This document shows positions 22,161-32,693 of a DNA stretch of 64,000 nt, in pieces; within the stretch, counting starts at the first letter, position 1, and the number at the start of each line of letters is the position of its first letter. Both the position numbers and the translations under genes were made by a program. Below the pieces are notes generated by a model that was not told the DNA's origin, ran no database searches, and saw nothing but the letters and a program-made list of their open reading frames with translations. The stretch comes from Marchantia polymorpha subsp. ruderalis (lineage: Eukaryota; Streptophyta; Marchantiopsida; Marchantiales; Marchantiaceae): contig AP031358.1 in the NCBI GenBank assembly GCA_037833965.1, positions 10,672,001 to 10,736,000 on the forward strand, in the 5' to 3' direction.

Positions 22161-25100
22161 AAAAGCTCAGAACTCCAAGGCACGTCAACTTCTCGCTCCG
22201 AATGGCGTTCTGCTTGAAATTTTGCAGGCTGATGCGCCCTGCCCTACTCCAGCGTTCCACCAAATTTTAGCTCCAGATCATTCCGAACGTAGAGGATACA
22301 GCTCCCGTAAGAATCTCTTGCCCTCAAATCTTGAAACTCAAAGCTCGAAACTCAAAATTGGACGCACTGTGACTCAAAAACTCCGTTCGATCTGAAAATT
22401 GACAGGCTTGAGCGCTCTACCCAACGTCACAACGCCACAAAATTTCAGCCCCCGTTCACACTCGAGCCCAAAGTAAAGGCCCCTGCAAGATTCGGCCCCC
22501 CCCTCTCAAAAAGCTCAGACCTCCAAGACACGTCAACTTCTCGCTCCGAATGGCGTTCTGCTTGAAATTTTGCAGGCTGATGCGCCCTGCCCTACTCCAG
22601 TGTTCCACCAAATTTCAGCTCCAGATCTCTCCGAACGTAGAGGATACAGCTCCCGTAAGAATCTCTTGCCCTCAAATCTTGAAACTCAAAGCTCGAAACT
22701 CAAAATTGGACGCACTGTGACTCAGAAACTCCGTTTGATCTGAAAATTGACACGCTTGAGCGCTATACCCAACGTCACAACGCCACAAAATTTCAGCCCC
22801 CGTTCACACTCGCGCCCAAAGCTACGGCCCCTGCAAGCTTCGGCCCTCCCCTCTCAAAAAGCTCAGACCTCCAAGACACGTCAACTTCTCGCTCCGAATG
22901 GCGTTCTGCTTGAAATTTTGCAGGCTAGTGCGCCCTGCCCTACTCCAGCGTTCCACCAAATTTCAGCTCCAGATCACTCCGAACGTAGAAGATACAGCTC
23001 CCGTAAGAATCTCTTGCCCTCAAATCTTGAAACTCAAAGCTCGAAACTCAAAATTGGACGCACTGTGACTCAGAAACTCCGTTCGATCTGAAAATTGACA
23101 GGCTTGAGCGCTCTACCCAACGTCACAACGCCACAAAATTTCAGCCCCCGTTCACACTCGAGCCCAAAGTAACGGCCCCTGCAAGATTCGGCCCTCCCCT
23201 CTCAAAAAGCTCAGACCTCCAAGACACATCAACTTCTCGCTCCGAATGGCGTTCTGCTTGAAATTTTGCAGGCTGATGCGCCCTGCCCTACTCCAGCGTG
23301 CCACCAAATTTCAGCTCCATATCACTCCGAACGTAGAGGATACAGCTCCCGTAAGAATCTCTTGCCCTCAAATCTTGAAACTCAAAGCTCGAAACTCAAA
23401 ATTGGACGCACTGTGACTCAGAAACTCCGTTCGATCTGAAAATCAACAGGCTTGAGCGCTCTACCCAACGTCACAACGCCACAAAATTTCAGCCCCCGTT
23501 CACACTCGCGCCCAAAGCTACGGCCCCTGCAAGCTTCGGCCCTCCCCTCTCAAAAAGCTCAGACCTCCAAGACACGTCAACTTCTCGCTCCGAATGGCGT
23601 TTTGCTTGAAATTTTGCAGGCTGATGCGCCCTGCCCTACTCCAGCGTTCTACCAAATTTCAGCTCCATATCACTCCGAACGTAGAGGATACATCTCCCGT
23701 AAGAATCTCTTGCCCTCAAATCTTGAAACTCAAAGCTCGAAACTCAAAATTGGACGCACTGTGACTCTGAAACTCCGTTCGATCTGAAAATTGACAGGCT
23801 TGAGCGCTCTACCCAACGTCACAACGCCACAAAATTCAGCCCCCGTTCACACTCGAGCCCAAAGTAACGGCCCCTGCAAGATTCGGCCCTCCCCTCTCAA
23901 AAAGCTCAGACCTCCAAGACACATCAACTTCTCGCTCCGAATGGCGTTCTGCTTGAAATTTTGCAGGCTGATGCGCCCTGCCCTACTCCAGCGTGCCACC
24001 AAATTTCAGCTCCATATCACTCCGAACGTAGAGGATACAGCTCCCGTAAGAATCTCTTGCCCTCAAATCTTGAAACTCAAAGCTCGAAACTCAAAATTGG
24101 ACGCACTGTGACTCAGAAACTCCGTTCAATCTGAAAATTGACAGGCTTGAGCGCTCTACCCAACGTCACAACGCCACAAAATTTCAGCCCCCGTTCACAC
24201 TCAAGCCCAAAGTTACGGCCCCTACAAGATTCGGCCCTCCCCTCTCAAAAAGCTAAGACCTCCAAGACACGTCAACTTCTCGCTCCGAATGGCGTTCTGC
24301 TTGAAATTTTGCAGGTTGATGCGCCCTGCCCTACTTCAGCGTTCCACCAAATTTCAGCTCCAGATCACTCCGAACGTAGAGGATACAGCTCCCGTAAGAA
24401 TCTCTTGCCCTCAAATCTTGAAACTCAAAGCTCGAAACTCAAAATTGGACGCACTGTGACTCAGAAACTCCGTTCGATCTGAAAATTGACAGGCTTGAGC
24501 GCTATACCCAACGTCACAACGCCACAAAATTTCAGCCCCCGTTCACACTCGAGCCCAAAGCTACGGCCCCTGCAAGCTTCGGCCCTCCCCTCTCAAAAAG
24601 CTCAGACCTCCAAGACACGTCAACTTCTCGCTCCGAATGGCGTTCTGCTTGAAATTTTGCAGGCTAGTGCGCCCTGCCCTACTCCAGCGTTCCACCAAAT
24701 TTTCAGCTCCAGATCACTCCGAACGTAGAGGATACAGCTGATGCGCCCTGCCCTACTCCAGCGTTCCACCAAATTTCAGCTCCAGATCACTCCGAACGTA
24801 GAAGATACATCTCCCGTAAGAATCTCTTGCCCTCAAATCTTGAAACTCAAAGCTCGAAACTCAAAATTGGACGCACTGTGACTCAGAAACTCCGTTCGAT
24901 CTGAAAATTGACAGGCTTGAGCGCTCTACCCAACATCACAACGCCACAAAATTTCAGCCCCCGTTCACACTCAAGCCCCAAAGTTACGGCCCCTGCAAGA
25001 TTTGGCCCTCCCCTCTCAAAAAGCTCAGACCTCCAAGACACGTCAACTTCTCGCTCCGAATGGCGTTCTGCTTGAAATTTTGCAGGCTGGTGCGCCCTGC

Positions 25101-28100
25101 CCTACTTCAGCGTTCCACCAAAGTTCAGCTCCAAATCACTCCGAACGTAGAAGATACAGCTCCCGTAAGAATCTCTTGCTCTCAAATCTTGAAACTCAAA
25201 GCTCGAAACTCAAAATTGGACGCACTGTGATTCAGAAACTCCGTTCGATCTGAAAATTGACAGGCTTGAGCGCTCTACCCAACGTCACAACGCCACAAAA
25301 TTTCAGCCCCCGATCACACTCGAGCCCAAAGTTACGGCCCCTGCAAGATTCGGCCCTCACCTCTCAAAAAGCTCAGACCTCCAAGACACATCAACTTCTC
25401 GCTCCGAATGGCGTTCTGCTTGAAATTTTGCAGGCTGATGCGCCCTGCCCTACTCTAGCGTTCCACCAAATTTCAGCTCCAGATCACTCCGATTGTAGAA
25501 GATACAGCTCCCGTAAGAATCTCTTGCCCTCAAATCTTGAAACTCAAAGCTCGAAACTCAAAATTGGACGCACTGTGACTCTGAAACTCCGTTCGATCTG
25601 AAAATTGACAGGCTTGAGCGCTCTACCCAATGTCACAACGCCACAAAATTTCAGCCCCCGTTCACACTCGAGCCCAAAGTTACGGCCCCTGCAAGATTCG
25701 GCCCACCCCTCTCAAAAAGCTCAGACCTCCAAGACACGTCAACTTCTCGCTCCGAATGGCGTTCTGCTTGAAATTTTGCAGGCTGATGCGCCCTGCCCTA
25801 CTCCAGCGTTCCACCAAATTTCAGCTCCATATCACTCCGAACGTAGAGGATACAGCTCCCGTAAGAATCTCTTGCCCTCAAATCTTGAAACTCAAAGCTC
25901 GAAACTCAAAATTGGACGCACTGTGACTCTGAAACTCCGTTCGATCTGAAAATTGACAGGCTTGAGCGCTCTACCCAACGTCACAACGCCACAAAATTTC
26001 AGCCCCCGTGCACACTCGAGCCCAAAGTTACGGCCCCTGCAAGATTCGGCCCTCCCCTCTCAAAAAGCTCAGACCTCCAAGACACATCAACTTCTCGCTC
26101 CGAATGGCGTTCTGCTTGAAATTTTGCAGGCTGATGCGCCCTGCCCTACTCTAGCGTGCCACCAAATTTCAGCTCCATATCACTCCGAACGTAGAGGATA
26201 CAGCTCCCGTAAGAATCTCTTGCCCTCAAATCTTGAAACTCAAAGCTCGAAACTCAAAATTGGACGCACTGTGACTCAGAAACTCCGTTCAATCTGAAAA
26301 TTGACAGGCTTGAGCGCTCTACCCAACGTCACAACGCCACAAAATTTCAGCCCCCGTTCACACTCAAGCCCAAAGTTACGGCCCCTACAAGATTCGGCCC
26401 TCCCCTCTCAAAAAGCTAAGACCTCCAAGACACGTCAACTTCTCGCTCCGAATGGCGTTCTGCTTGAAATTTTGCAGGTTGATGCGCCCTGCCCTACTTC
26501 AGCGTTCCACCAAATTTCAGCTCCAGATCACTCCGAACGTAGAGGATACAGCTCCCGTAAGAATCTCTTGCCCTCAAATCTTGAAACTCAAAGCTCGAAA
26601 CTCAAAATTGGACGCACTGTGACTCAGAAACTCCGTTCGATCTGAAAATTGACAGGCTTGAGCGCTATACCCAACGTCACAACGCCACAAAATTTCAGCC
26701 CCCGTTCACACTCGAGCCCAAAGCTACGGCCCCTGCAAGCTTCGGCCCTCCCCTCTCAAAAAGCTCAGACCTCCAAGACACGTCAACTTCTCGCTCCGAA
26801 TGGCGTTCTGCTTGAAATTTTGCAGGCTAGTGCGCCCTGCCCTACTCCAGCGTTCCACCAAATTTTCAGCTCCAGATCACTCCGAACGTAGAGGATACAG
26901 CTGATGCGCCCTGCCCTACTCCAGCGTTCCACCAAATTTTAGCTCCAGATCACTCCGAACGTAGAAGATACATCTCCCGTAAGAATCTCTTGCCCTCAAA
27001 TCTTGAAACTCAAAGCTCGAAACTCAAAATTGGACGCACTGTGATTCAGAAACTCCGTTCGATCTGAAAATTGACAGGCTTGAGCGCTCTACCCAACGTC
27101 ACAACGCCACAAAATTTCAGCCCCCGTTCACAGTCAAGCCCAAAGTTACGGCCCCTGCAAGATTTGGCCCTCCCCTCTCAAAAAGCTCAGACCTCCAAGA
27201 CACGTCAACTTCTCGCTCCGAATGGCGTTCTGCTTGAAATTTTGCAGGCTGGTGCGCCCTGCCCTACTTCAGCGTTCCACCAAATTTCAGCTCCAAATCA
27301 CTCCGAACGTAGAAGATACAGCTCCCGTAAAAATCTCTTGCTCTCAAATCTTGAAACTCAAAGCTCGAAACTCAAAATTGGACGCACTGTGATTCAGAAA
27401 CTCCGTTCGATCTGAAAATTGACAGGCTTGAGCGCTCTACCCAACGTCACAACGCCACAAAATTTCAGCCCCCGATCACACTCGAGCCCAAAGTTACGGC
27501 CCCTGCAAGATTCGGCCCTCACCTCTCAAAAAGCTCTGACCTCCAAGACACGTCAACTTCTCGCTCCGAATGGCGTTCTGCTTGAAATTTTGCAGGCTGA
27601 TGCGCCCTGCCCTACTCCAGCGTTTCACCAAATTTCAGCTCCAGATCACTCCGATTGTAGAAGATACAGCTCCCGTAAGAATCTCTTGCCCTCAAATCTT
27701 GAAACTCAAAGCTCGAAACTCAAAATTGGACGCACTGTGACTCTGAAACTCCGTTCGATCTGAAAATTGACAGGCTTGAGCGCTCTACCCAATGTCACAA
27801 CGCCACAAAATTTCAGCCCCCGTTCACACTCGAGCCCAAAGTTACGGCCCCTGCAAGATTCGGCCCACCCCTCTCAAAAAGCTCAGACCTCCAAGACACG
27901 TCAACTTCTCGCTCCGAATGGCGTTCTGCTTGAAATTTTGCAGGCTGATGCGCCCTGCCCTACTCCAGCGTTCCACCAAATTTCAGCTCCATATCACTCC
28001 GAACGTAGAAGATACAGCTCCCGTAAGAATCTCTTGCCCTCAAATCTTGAAACTCAAAGCTCAAAACTCAAAATTGGACGCACTGTGACTCAGAAACTCC

Positions 28101-28420
28101 GTTCGATCTGAAAATTGACAGGCTTGAGCGCTCTACCCAACGTCACAACGCCACAAAATTTCAGCCCCCGTGCACACTCGAGCCCAAAGTTACGGCCCCT
28201 GCAAGATTCGGCCCTCCCCTCTCAAAAAGCTCAGACCTCCAAGACACGTCAACTTCTCGCTCCGAATGGCGTTCTGCTTGAAATTTTGCAGGCTGATGCG
28301 CCCTGCCCTACTCTAGCGTTCCACTAAATTTCAGCTCCAGATCACTCCGAACGTAGAGGATACAGCTCCCGTAAGAATCTCTTGCCCTCAAATCTTGAAA
28401 CTCAAAGCTCGAAACTCAAA
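22161..28420 (-). repeat. 348-bp tandem monomers forming the 5' region of C2, about 18 units
   Basis: The 348-bp unit repeats from 3 bp upstream of the ORF1 ATG to the 5' end of the insertion. Recurring landmarks are GAAATTTTGCAGGC, CCAAATTTCAGCTCC, AAAATTGACAGGC and CACAAAATTTCAGCCCC. The two half-units each contain a GAAA(A)TTT/TTGCAGG-like then AAATTTCAGC core, so 348 bp looks like an old dimer of about 174 bp. Units differ by few substitutions. Two units contain a roughly 75-bp internal duplication (24664-24740 area and 26827-26903 area). By position these monomers are the probable promoter, as are the 5' monomers of rodent L1 elements. Confidence 0.92.
24138..28420 (-). repeat. Higher-order repeat, about 2163-bp period, two copies
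   Basis: The block 24138-26300 recurs from 26301 to the end of the array. Variant units repeat in the same order: the unit at 24138 equals that at 26301, the 75-bp duplicated unit at 24486 recurs at 26649, and units at 25257, 25605 and 25953 recur at 27419, 27767 and 28115. The period is six 348-bp monomers plus 75 bp. This shows a recent block duplication within the LINE 5' region, probably by unequal exchange. Confidence 0.88.
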
Positions 28421-28975
28421 CATGCTCTTCATCCTCAACTTCTCTTCCATCACATAGCCTACAAATACGTTGACTCCTATCAATATTAAGCCAACGTCCT
28501 TCCTCAATTCCTAGCCTATGAGATCCAGTTCTATGCCTAGCAATAAGATGACGTAAGGACGTAGAGATTCCTGCAAGTAGGTAATCCTGTTCACAATAAA
28601 CAAGCATAGGATTCACATGAAGTTGATAAAACTGCATCTTGGTGCCGCGCTTGCTCCAAATAATGTTCAGAAACTCCTCCTTTAGACGTTCACGTAGTGC
28701 TATAGGTTGTAGGTCCCAATCGCGTTCCGTCACATTCCACCTCAAAGACCAAGTTATCACATCCGCTAACCATCCTTTGGCACGTGTGGCACTCAAAGCC
28801 TGAGGAGGAAGGCGAGAAGCATCAAGAGATCTCACCCTTGTGATGTAAGTGATGGTCAAGTATAGAGCTTCAGCCTCTAGAGGTAAACAACATGTTTCCG
28901 CAAGAAGAATAGCATATGAGGTTTGGTTTCTCACACCCAATTCTTCTTGTAGAAATATCTTCTACACCTTCTCAA

Positions 28976-29242
28976 AAGAGGTTCTAGACCACAAACTATC
29001 GTAAATTTCTTCAAACATAGAAGAAGCCAAGGGATCACTAAATTGAGTAAATTGAGCACAACGTATACGAGCATTGAAATCTCCAGCAAGAAAGACATCC
29101 CCTTTACTTTGGAATCTAAGAACATCTTCAATAAGCTGATGGAATGGTTCACTTTGGTTGCAAAAGCGTGTTGAGTAGATACCCATGGACAATGGTGCAA
29201 AATAACAAATTGCCAAATAGCAATAAGATCCTCCAACCACCC
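28976..29242 (-). mobile_element. Small inverted B LINE fragment (endonuclease region)
   Basis: Minus-strand B ORF2 codons from GVVGGSYCYLAICYFAP through LAGDFNAR to DSLWSRTSF. It lies between the C host and the start of a plus-strand B element that contains the same region, so it may be the inverted 5' part of that B insertion. Confidence 0.82.
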
Positions 29243-29276
29243 CGAGGAAGGCGAGAAGCATCAAGAGATCTCACCA
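29243..29276 (-). mobile_element. 34-bp C LINE scrap
   Basis: This short stretch matches the C ORF2 codons VRSLDASRLPP and duplicates 28803-28837. It is either target sequence left of the B insertion or filler copied during its integration. Confidence 0.6.
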
Positions 29277-32200
29277 GAGAAGACAACATGCGGGAAGGGG
29301 TCAAGGAGGTATTGCTACTTTCATCAGGTCTCATCTTCTACCTCTCATACATCTAGAAGCTCAAGATGTTGGTGGACAGTATCATTGGCTACATCTCGGG
29401 GTGGTTGGAAGATCTTATTGCTATTTGGCAATTTGTTATTTTGCACCATTGTCCATGGGTATCTACTCAACACGCTTTTGCAACCGAAGTGAACCATTCC
29501 ATCAGCTTATTGAAGATGTTCTTAGATTCCAAAGTAAAGGGGATGTCTTTCTTGCTGGAGATTTCAATGCTCGTATACGTTGTGCTCAATTTACTCAATT
29601 TAGTGATCCCTTGGCTTCTTCTATGTTTGAAGAAATTTACGATAGTTTGTGGTCTAGAACCTCTTTTGATCCTTCCACAAACTCTTTGACAGAGCACTTT
29701 TTGACATTTGGAGCCACTTGTAACTTGAAGGTTCTCAATGGAACCTCTCGCTTTCCCAACTCTCAGTCCAATACTTGTTTTTCCCCTACCGGTGCTAGCA
29801 CAATAGATTTTCTCTTGTCTTCCTTGGTTAGTACCTCTCTGATCTCCAATTTTGATGTTTTGGATCCTCAACCTGAATCAGATCATGCACCTCTTTTGTT
29901 CACACTTTCAATGTCAAAATCAATCTCTACTTCACCTTGCCAATCTCTTTTACCTTCTCCCAAGTTTCGCTTAGATCCTTGTAAAAGAGACCTTTATGCA
30001 GAACATCTACAAGATCTTTTGACTCACACCATATGGAGTCCAGATTCGCATACCGCTAGTTTACAGCTCATAGAATTGCTCAAAACTTCTGCATCGAAGT
30101 TCTTTTTGAGGCATAGTACTAGGATTGCTAAGGGGCTACCTTGCAATGGATGGTTTGACTCCGAATGCAAGCTAGCAAGGGCAAGGTCTGTTGATAGGTC
30201 TTTGGATATTCAAAATCGGCTTCTTTTGACAAGGATATACAAAGACTTGGTGAAATCTAAGAAACGAGCTTTCTTAAGACGAAAGCAAGAATCCTTGACA
30301 AAGGACCTGATGAAGGATCCCAAGTCCTTTTGGAGACGATTAGCTACACCATCGTCAAAACCTTCTCTTGATTCCGAGTCTTTGGTAGCTTTTGCCGAAA
30401 AGCTCTATTTCTTTCCAGAAGCCACATCTATGCCATATTGCGAAGCAACACCTGGATTATTTTCGGAAGGAGAGGTGATGACTATTCTCCGAAAATTAGC
30501 AAATGGCAAATGTGAGGATTTAGATGGCTTGTCCATTGAACTTATCAAGTGGGGAGGAGATTGTATTGGACCGGTTCTCACTAAGCTTTTGGAAGATGCT
30601 ATGGTTCATGGTTTTCCATCAACTTGGTCCATGCGGAAGATTGTTCCTATTCATAAATCAGGAAGGAAGGACGTGGTGACAAACTATCGCACCATCATGG
30701 TTGGTAGTGTTTTTGCCAAGTTGTTTGGGAAGTTGGTAGAATCGAAGTTGAGCACATGGACAGAGGATTTTCAGAAGAGAGCAAAGGCCCAAGCCGGTTT
30801 TCGTCCTACATACAACACTATTGACCATATTTTGGCCTTACGTGTTTTATGGGAGAAATCCAAGGGCAATGGGAAAGCTTTATTTTGTGCCTTCATCGAT
30901 TTGAAGAAAGCTTTTGATACTGTTCCTCGAAAGCTTTTATGGGAAAGACTACAAGATATTGGAGTACCGGGTAATCTACTCGGAGCTGTGGCCACTTTAT
31001 ACACTTCAGTTCGAGCTAAGATTGATGCCTCTCAGCCTCAAGAGATCTCGAGCACCATTGGAGTTATTCAAGGTTGTCCTCTCTCTCCTACTCTATTCGG
31101 AATATTCATAGATGATATAGAAAGGTGGTTGGATGATTGTGAGAGTGAAGGTGTCAAACTTGGAGACTTTGTGATCAAAGCTCTTTTGTATGCAGATGAT
31201 ATCATATTACTAGCACGTGATGCAATTAGTTTACAGAAACACCTTGATACTTTGGCTAGCTTTTGTACTCAAAATCAGATGGAGGTCAATCTAGAAAAAT
31301 CAAAGATCATTCTTGTGGGCACTAGATCCAAGTTCTCTCTCTTTTACAAGGGATTAGAATTGGAACAAGTGAAGAGTTACAAATATTTAGGTAGAGTAGA
31401 AGCTGGTTACAAAGCTCTATATTCATTGTTAAATCGATGTAGAAGAGCTCATCTAGTATCTTGGAGTCTTAGGAAATTTTTATTTAGGAGTTTAGTGTTG
31501 CCGGTGGTTCTATATGGGACACAAGTGTGGGGTCCTGGCAGTAAAAAGACAAGTTGGGAGCGGGTGGAGAGGGTGCAAAAGATCTTCTTACAAGAAGAGT
31601 TAGGTGTAAGGAACCAAACTCCTTATGCTATTCTTCTTGCGGAAACCGGTTGTCTACCTCTTGAGGCTGAAGCTCTCTACTTGACCATCACTTATATTAG
31701 AAGGGTGAGATCTCTTGATGCTTCTCGACTTCCTCTTCATGTTTTGCGTGCCACACGTTCCAAGGGATGGTTTGCAGATGTGATGACTTGGTCTTTGAGG
31801 TGGAATGTGACGGAATTGGATTGGGATCTGCAACCTATGGCCCTTCGCGAGCGTATTAAGGAGGAGTTTCTCAACATCATTTGGAGGAGAGGAGGCACTA
31901 AAATGCAGTTTTATCAACTTCATGTGAATCCTTTGCTTATTTATTGTGAGCAAGGGTACCTTGTTGCAGAGATTGCTACATCTTTACGTCATATTATTGC
32001 CAGGCATAGAACAGGATCTCATAGGCTTGGAATTGAGGAAGGACGTTGGTTGAATATTGATAGGAGTGAAGGGATTTGTAGGCTATGTGATGGGAGAAAT
32101 GTTGAGGATGAAGAGCATGTGTTTATAACTTGTACTAGATATATAGAGATTCGAGTAGCGCATAAAGTTGATGTCGAGAATTTCTTTTCTCTGCTTCAAC

Positions 32201-32385
32201 TCGAGCCTTATGATTTAGGTTGTTACATTAGAGATATTATTAGTTACCGTTCTAGTGCTTTGGGCACTAGCTAGGAGGTTCTTTTGGTTCTCTCCTAGTT
32301 TGGAGTTGGTTTGTTTGTATTGTGTTTTTTAGCCTTTTGACCCTTTGGGTCCCACGGGCTTGATCTATTTACCATTTACCATTTA
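29277..32385 (+). mobile_element. LINE of subfamily B, nearly full ORF2, 5' truncated
   Basis: The plus-strand B element starts in the endonuclease part of ORF2 (RQHAGRGQGGIATFIRS) and continues without a stop to 32274, followed by the 3' UTR and two to three tail units. The 5' end, ORF1 and the first codons of ORF2 are missing. It is the longest B copy in the window and lies between two C fragments (29243-29276 and 32389-32580) that would be nearly adjacent in an intact C ORF2, so it probably landed there with a loss of about 20 bp of target. Confidence 0.9.
29279..32274 (+). pseudogene. LINE ORF2 of the long B copy
   Basis: About 998 codons are open. The endonuclease motifs LAGDFNAR, STIDFLLSS and SDHAPLLFTL are present, as are QAGFRP, FIDLKKAFDT, QGCPLSPTLF, YADD and the C-terminal ICRLC...EEHVFITC finger. 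Compared with the B copy at 3275-5319, fifteen codons after KYLG (IDFSQNYSWALCVQK) are deleted in frame, removing part of the reverse transcriptase just after motif E. The N-terminal endonuclease residues (WNIRGL, ETW) are absent by truncation. Confidence 0.9.
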
Positions 32386-32388
32386 CTT

Positions 32389-32580
32389 AAAGTATAGAGC
32401 TTCAGCCTCTAGAGGTAAATAACCTGTTTCCGCAAGAAGAATAGCATATGAGGTTTGGTTTCTCACACCCAGTTCTTCTTGTAGAAATATCTTCAGCACC
32501 CTCTCCACACGCTCCCATCCTGTCTTCTTACAACCAGGACACCACACTTGGGTTCCATACAATACTACCGGCAACACTAA
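32389..32580 (-). mobile_element. C LINE fragment between B and A3
   Basis: Minus-strand C ORF2 codons LPVVLYGTQVW through ILLAETGYLPLEAEALY. It is the flank on which the A3 tail sits. One change is notable: CPGCKK here for GPGCKK in other C copies. Confidence 0.85.
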
Positions 32581-32693
32581 GGTAAATGGTAAATGGTAAA
32601 TAGATCAAGCCCGTGGGACCCAAAGGGTCAAAAGGCTAAAAAACACAATACAAACAATCCAACTCCAAACTAGGAGAGAACCAAAAGAACCCC

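Larger units (their letters stand above)
20233..28420 (-). mobile_element. LINE copy C2 with long monomer array, ORF1 intact, ORF2 mostly lost
   Basis: An 8188-bp insertion flanked by CATG. In element order it holds about 18 C monomers (28420-22161), an open ORF1 (22158-21421), the first 143 or so codons of ORF2 (21396-20966), an inverted ORF2 piece (20446-20963, plus orientation), and then the C-terminal end with 3' UTR and three tail units (20445-20233). The central and C-terminal two thirds of ORF2 are missing. Because the duplication encloses the monomers, they are part of the element and not a neighbouring satellite. It depends on other copies for reverse transcriptase. Confidence 0.92.
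19957..28975 (-). mobile_element. Host C LINE 3' half carrying the 8.2-kb C2 insertion
   Basis: The C element reads right to left. ORF2 thumb to finger is at 28975-28421, then comes the insertion (20233-28420), then the last ORF2 codons, 3' UTR and tail at 20232-19957. The two halves meet at a CATG that is present on both sides of the insertion (20229-20232 and 28421-28424). The ORF2 part at 28421-28940 is open: ILLAETCCLPLEAEALYL, WSLRWNVTERDWDLQ, ICRLCDGREVEDEEHV. The 5' side ends at about 28975 against a B fragment. Confidence 0.9.

Noticed and set aside
24138-28327. Repeated 114-codon open frames in the C monomers and a 55-residue repeat frame in the A monomers (plus strand), as possible repeat proteins
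   Set aside because: Both unit lengths are multiples of three, so frames stay open by periodicity. The homologous core (GAAAATTTGCAGG) is read in different frames in A and C, so no peptide is conserved. The frames also run antisense to the LINE ORFs.
22161-28420. Independent satellite array
   Set aside because: The CATG duplication encloses the array together with the LINE, and the same placement before ORF1 is seen in A3 and A4.
22161-28420. CRISPR-like array
   Set aside because: The repeats are long and contiguous without spacers, in a eukaryotic genome.
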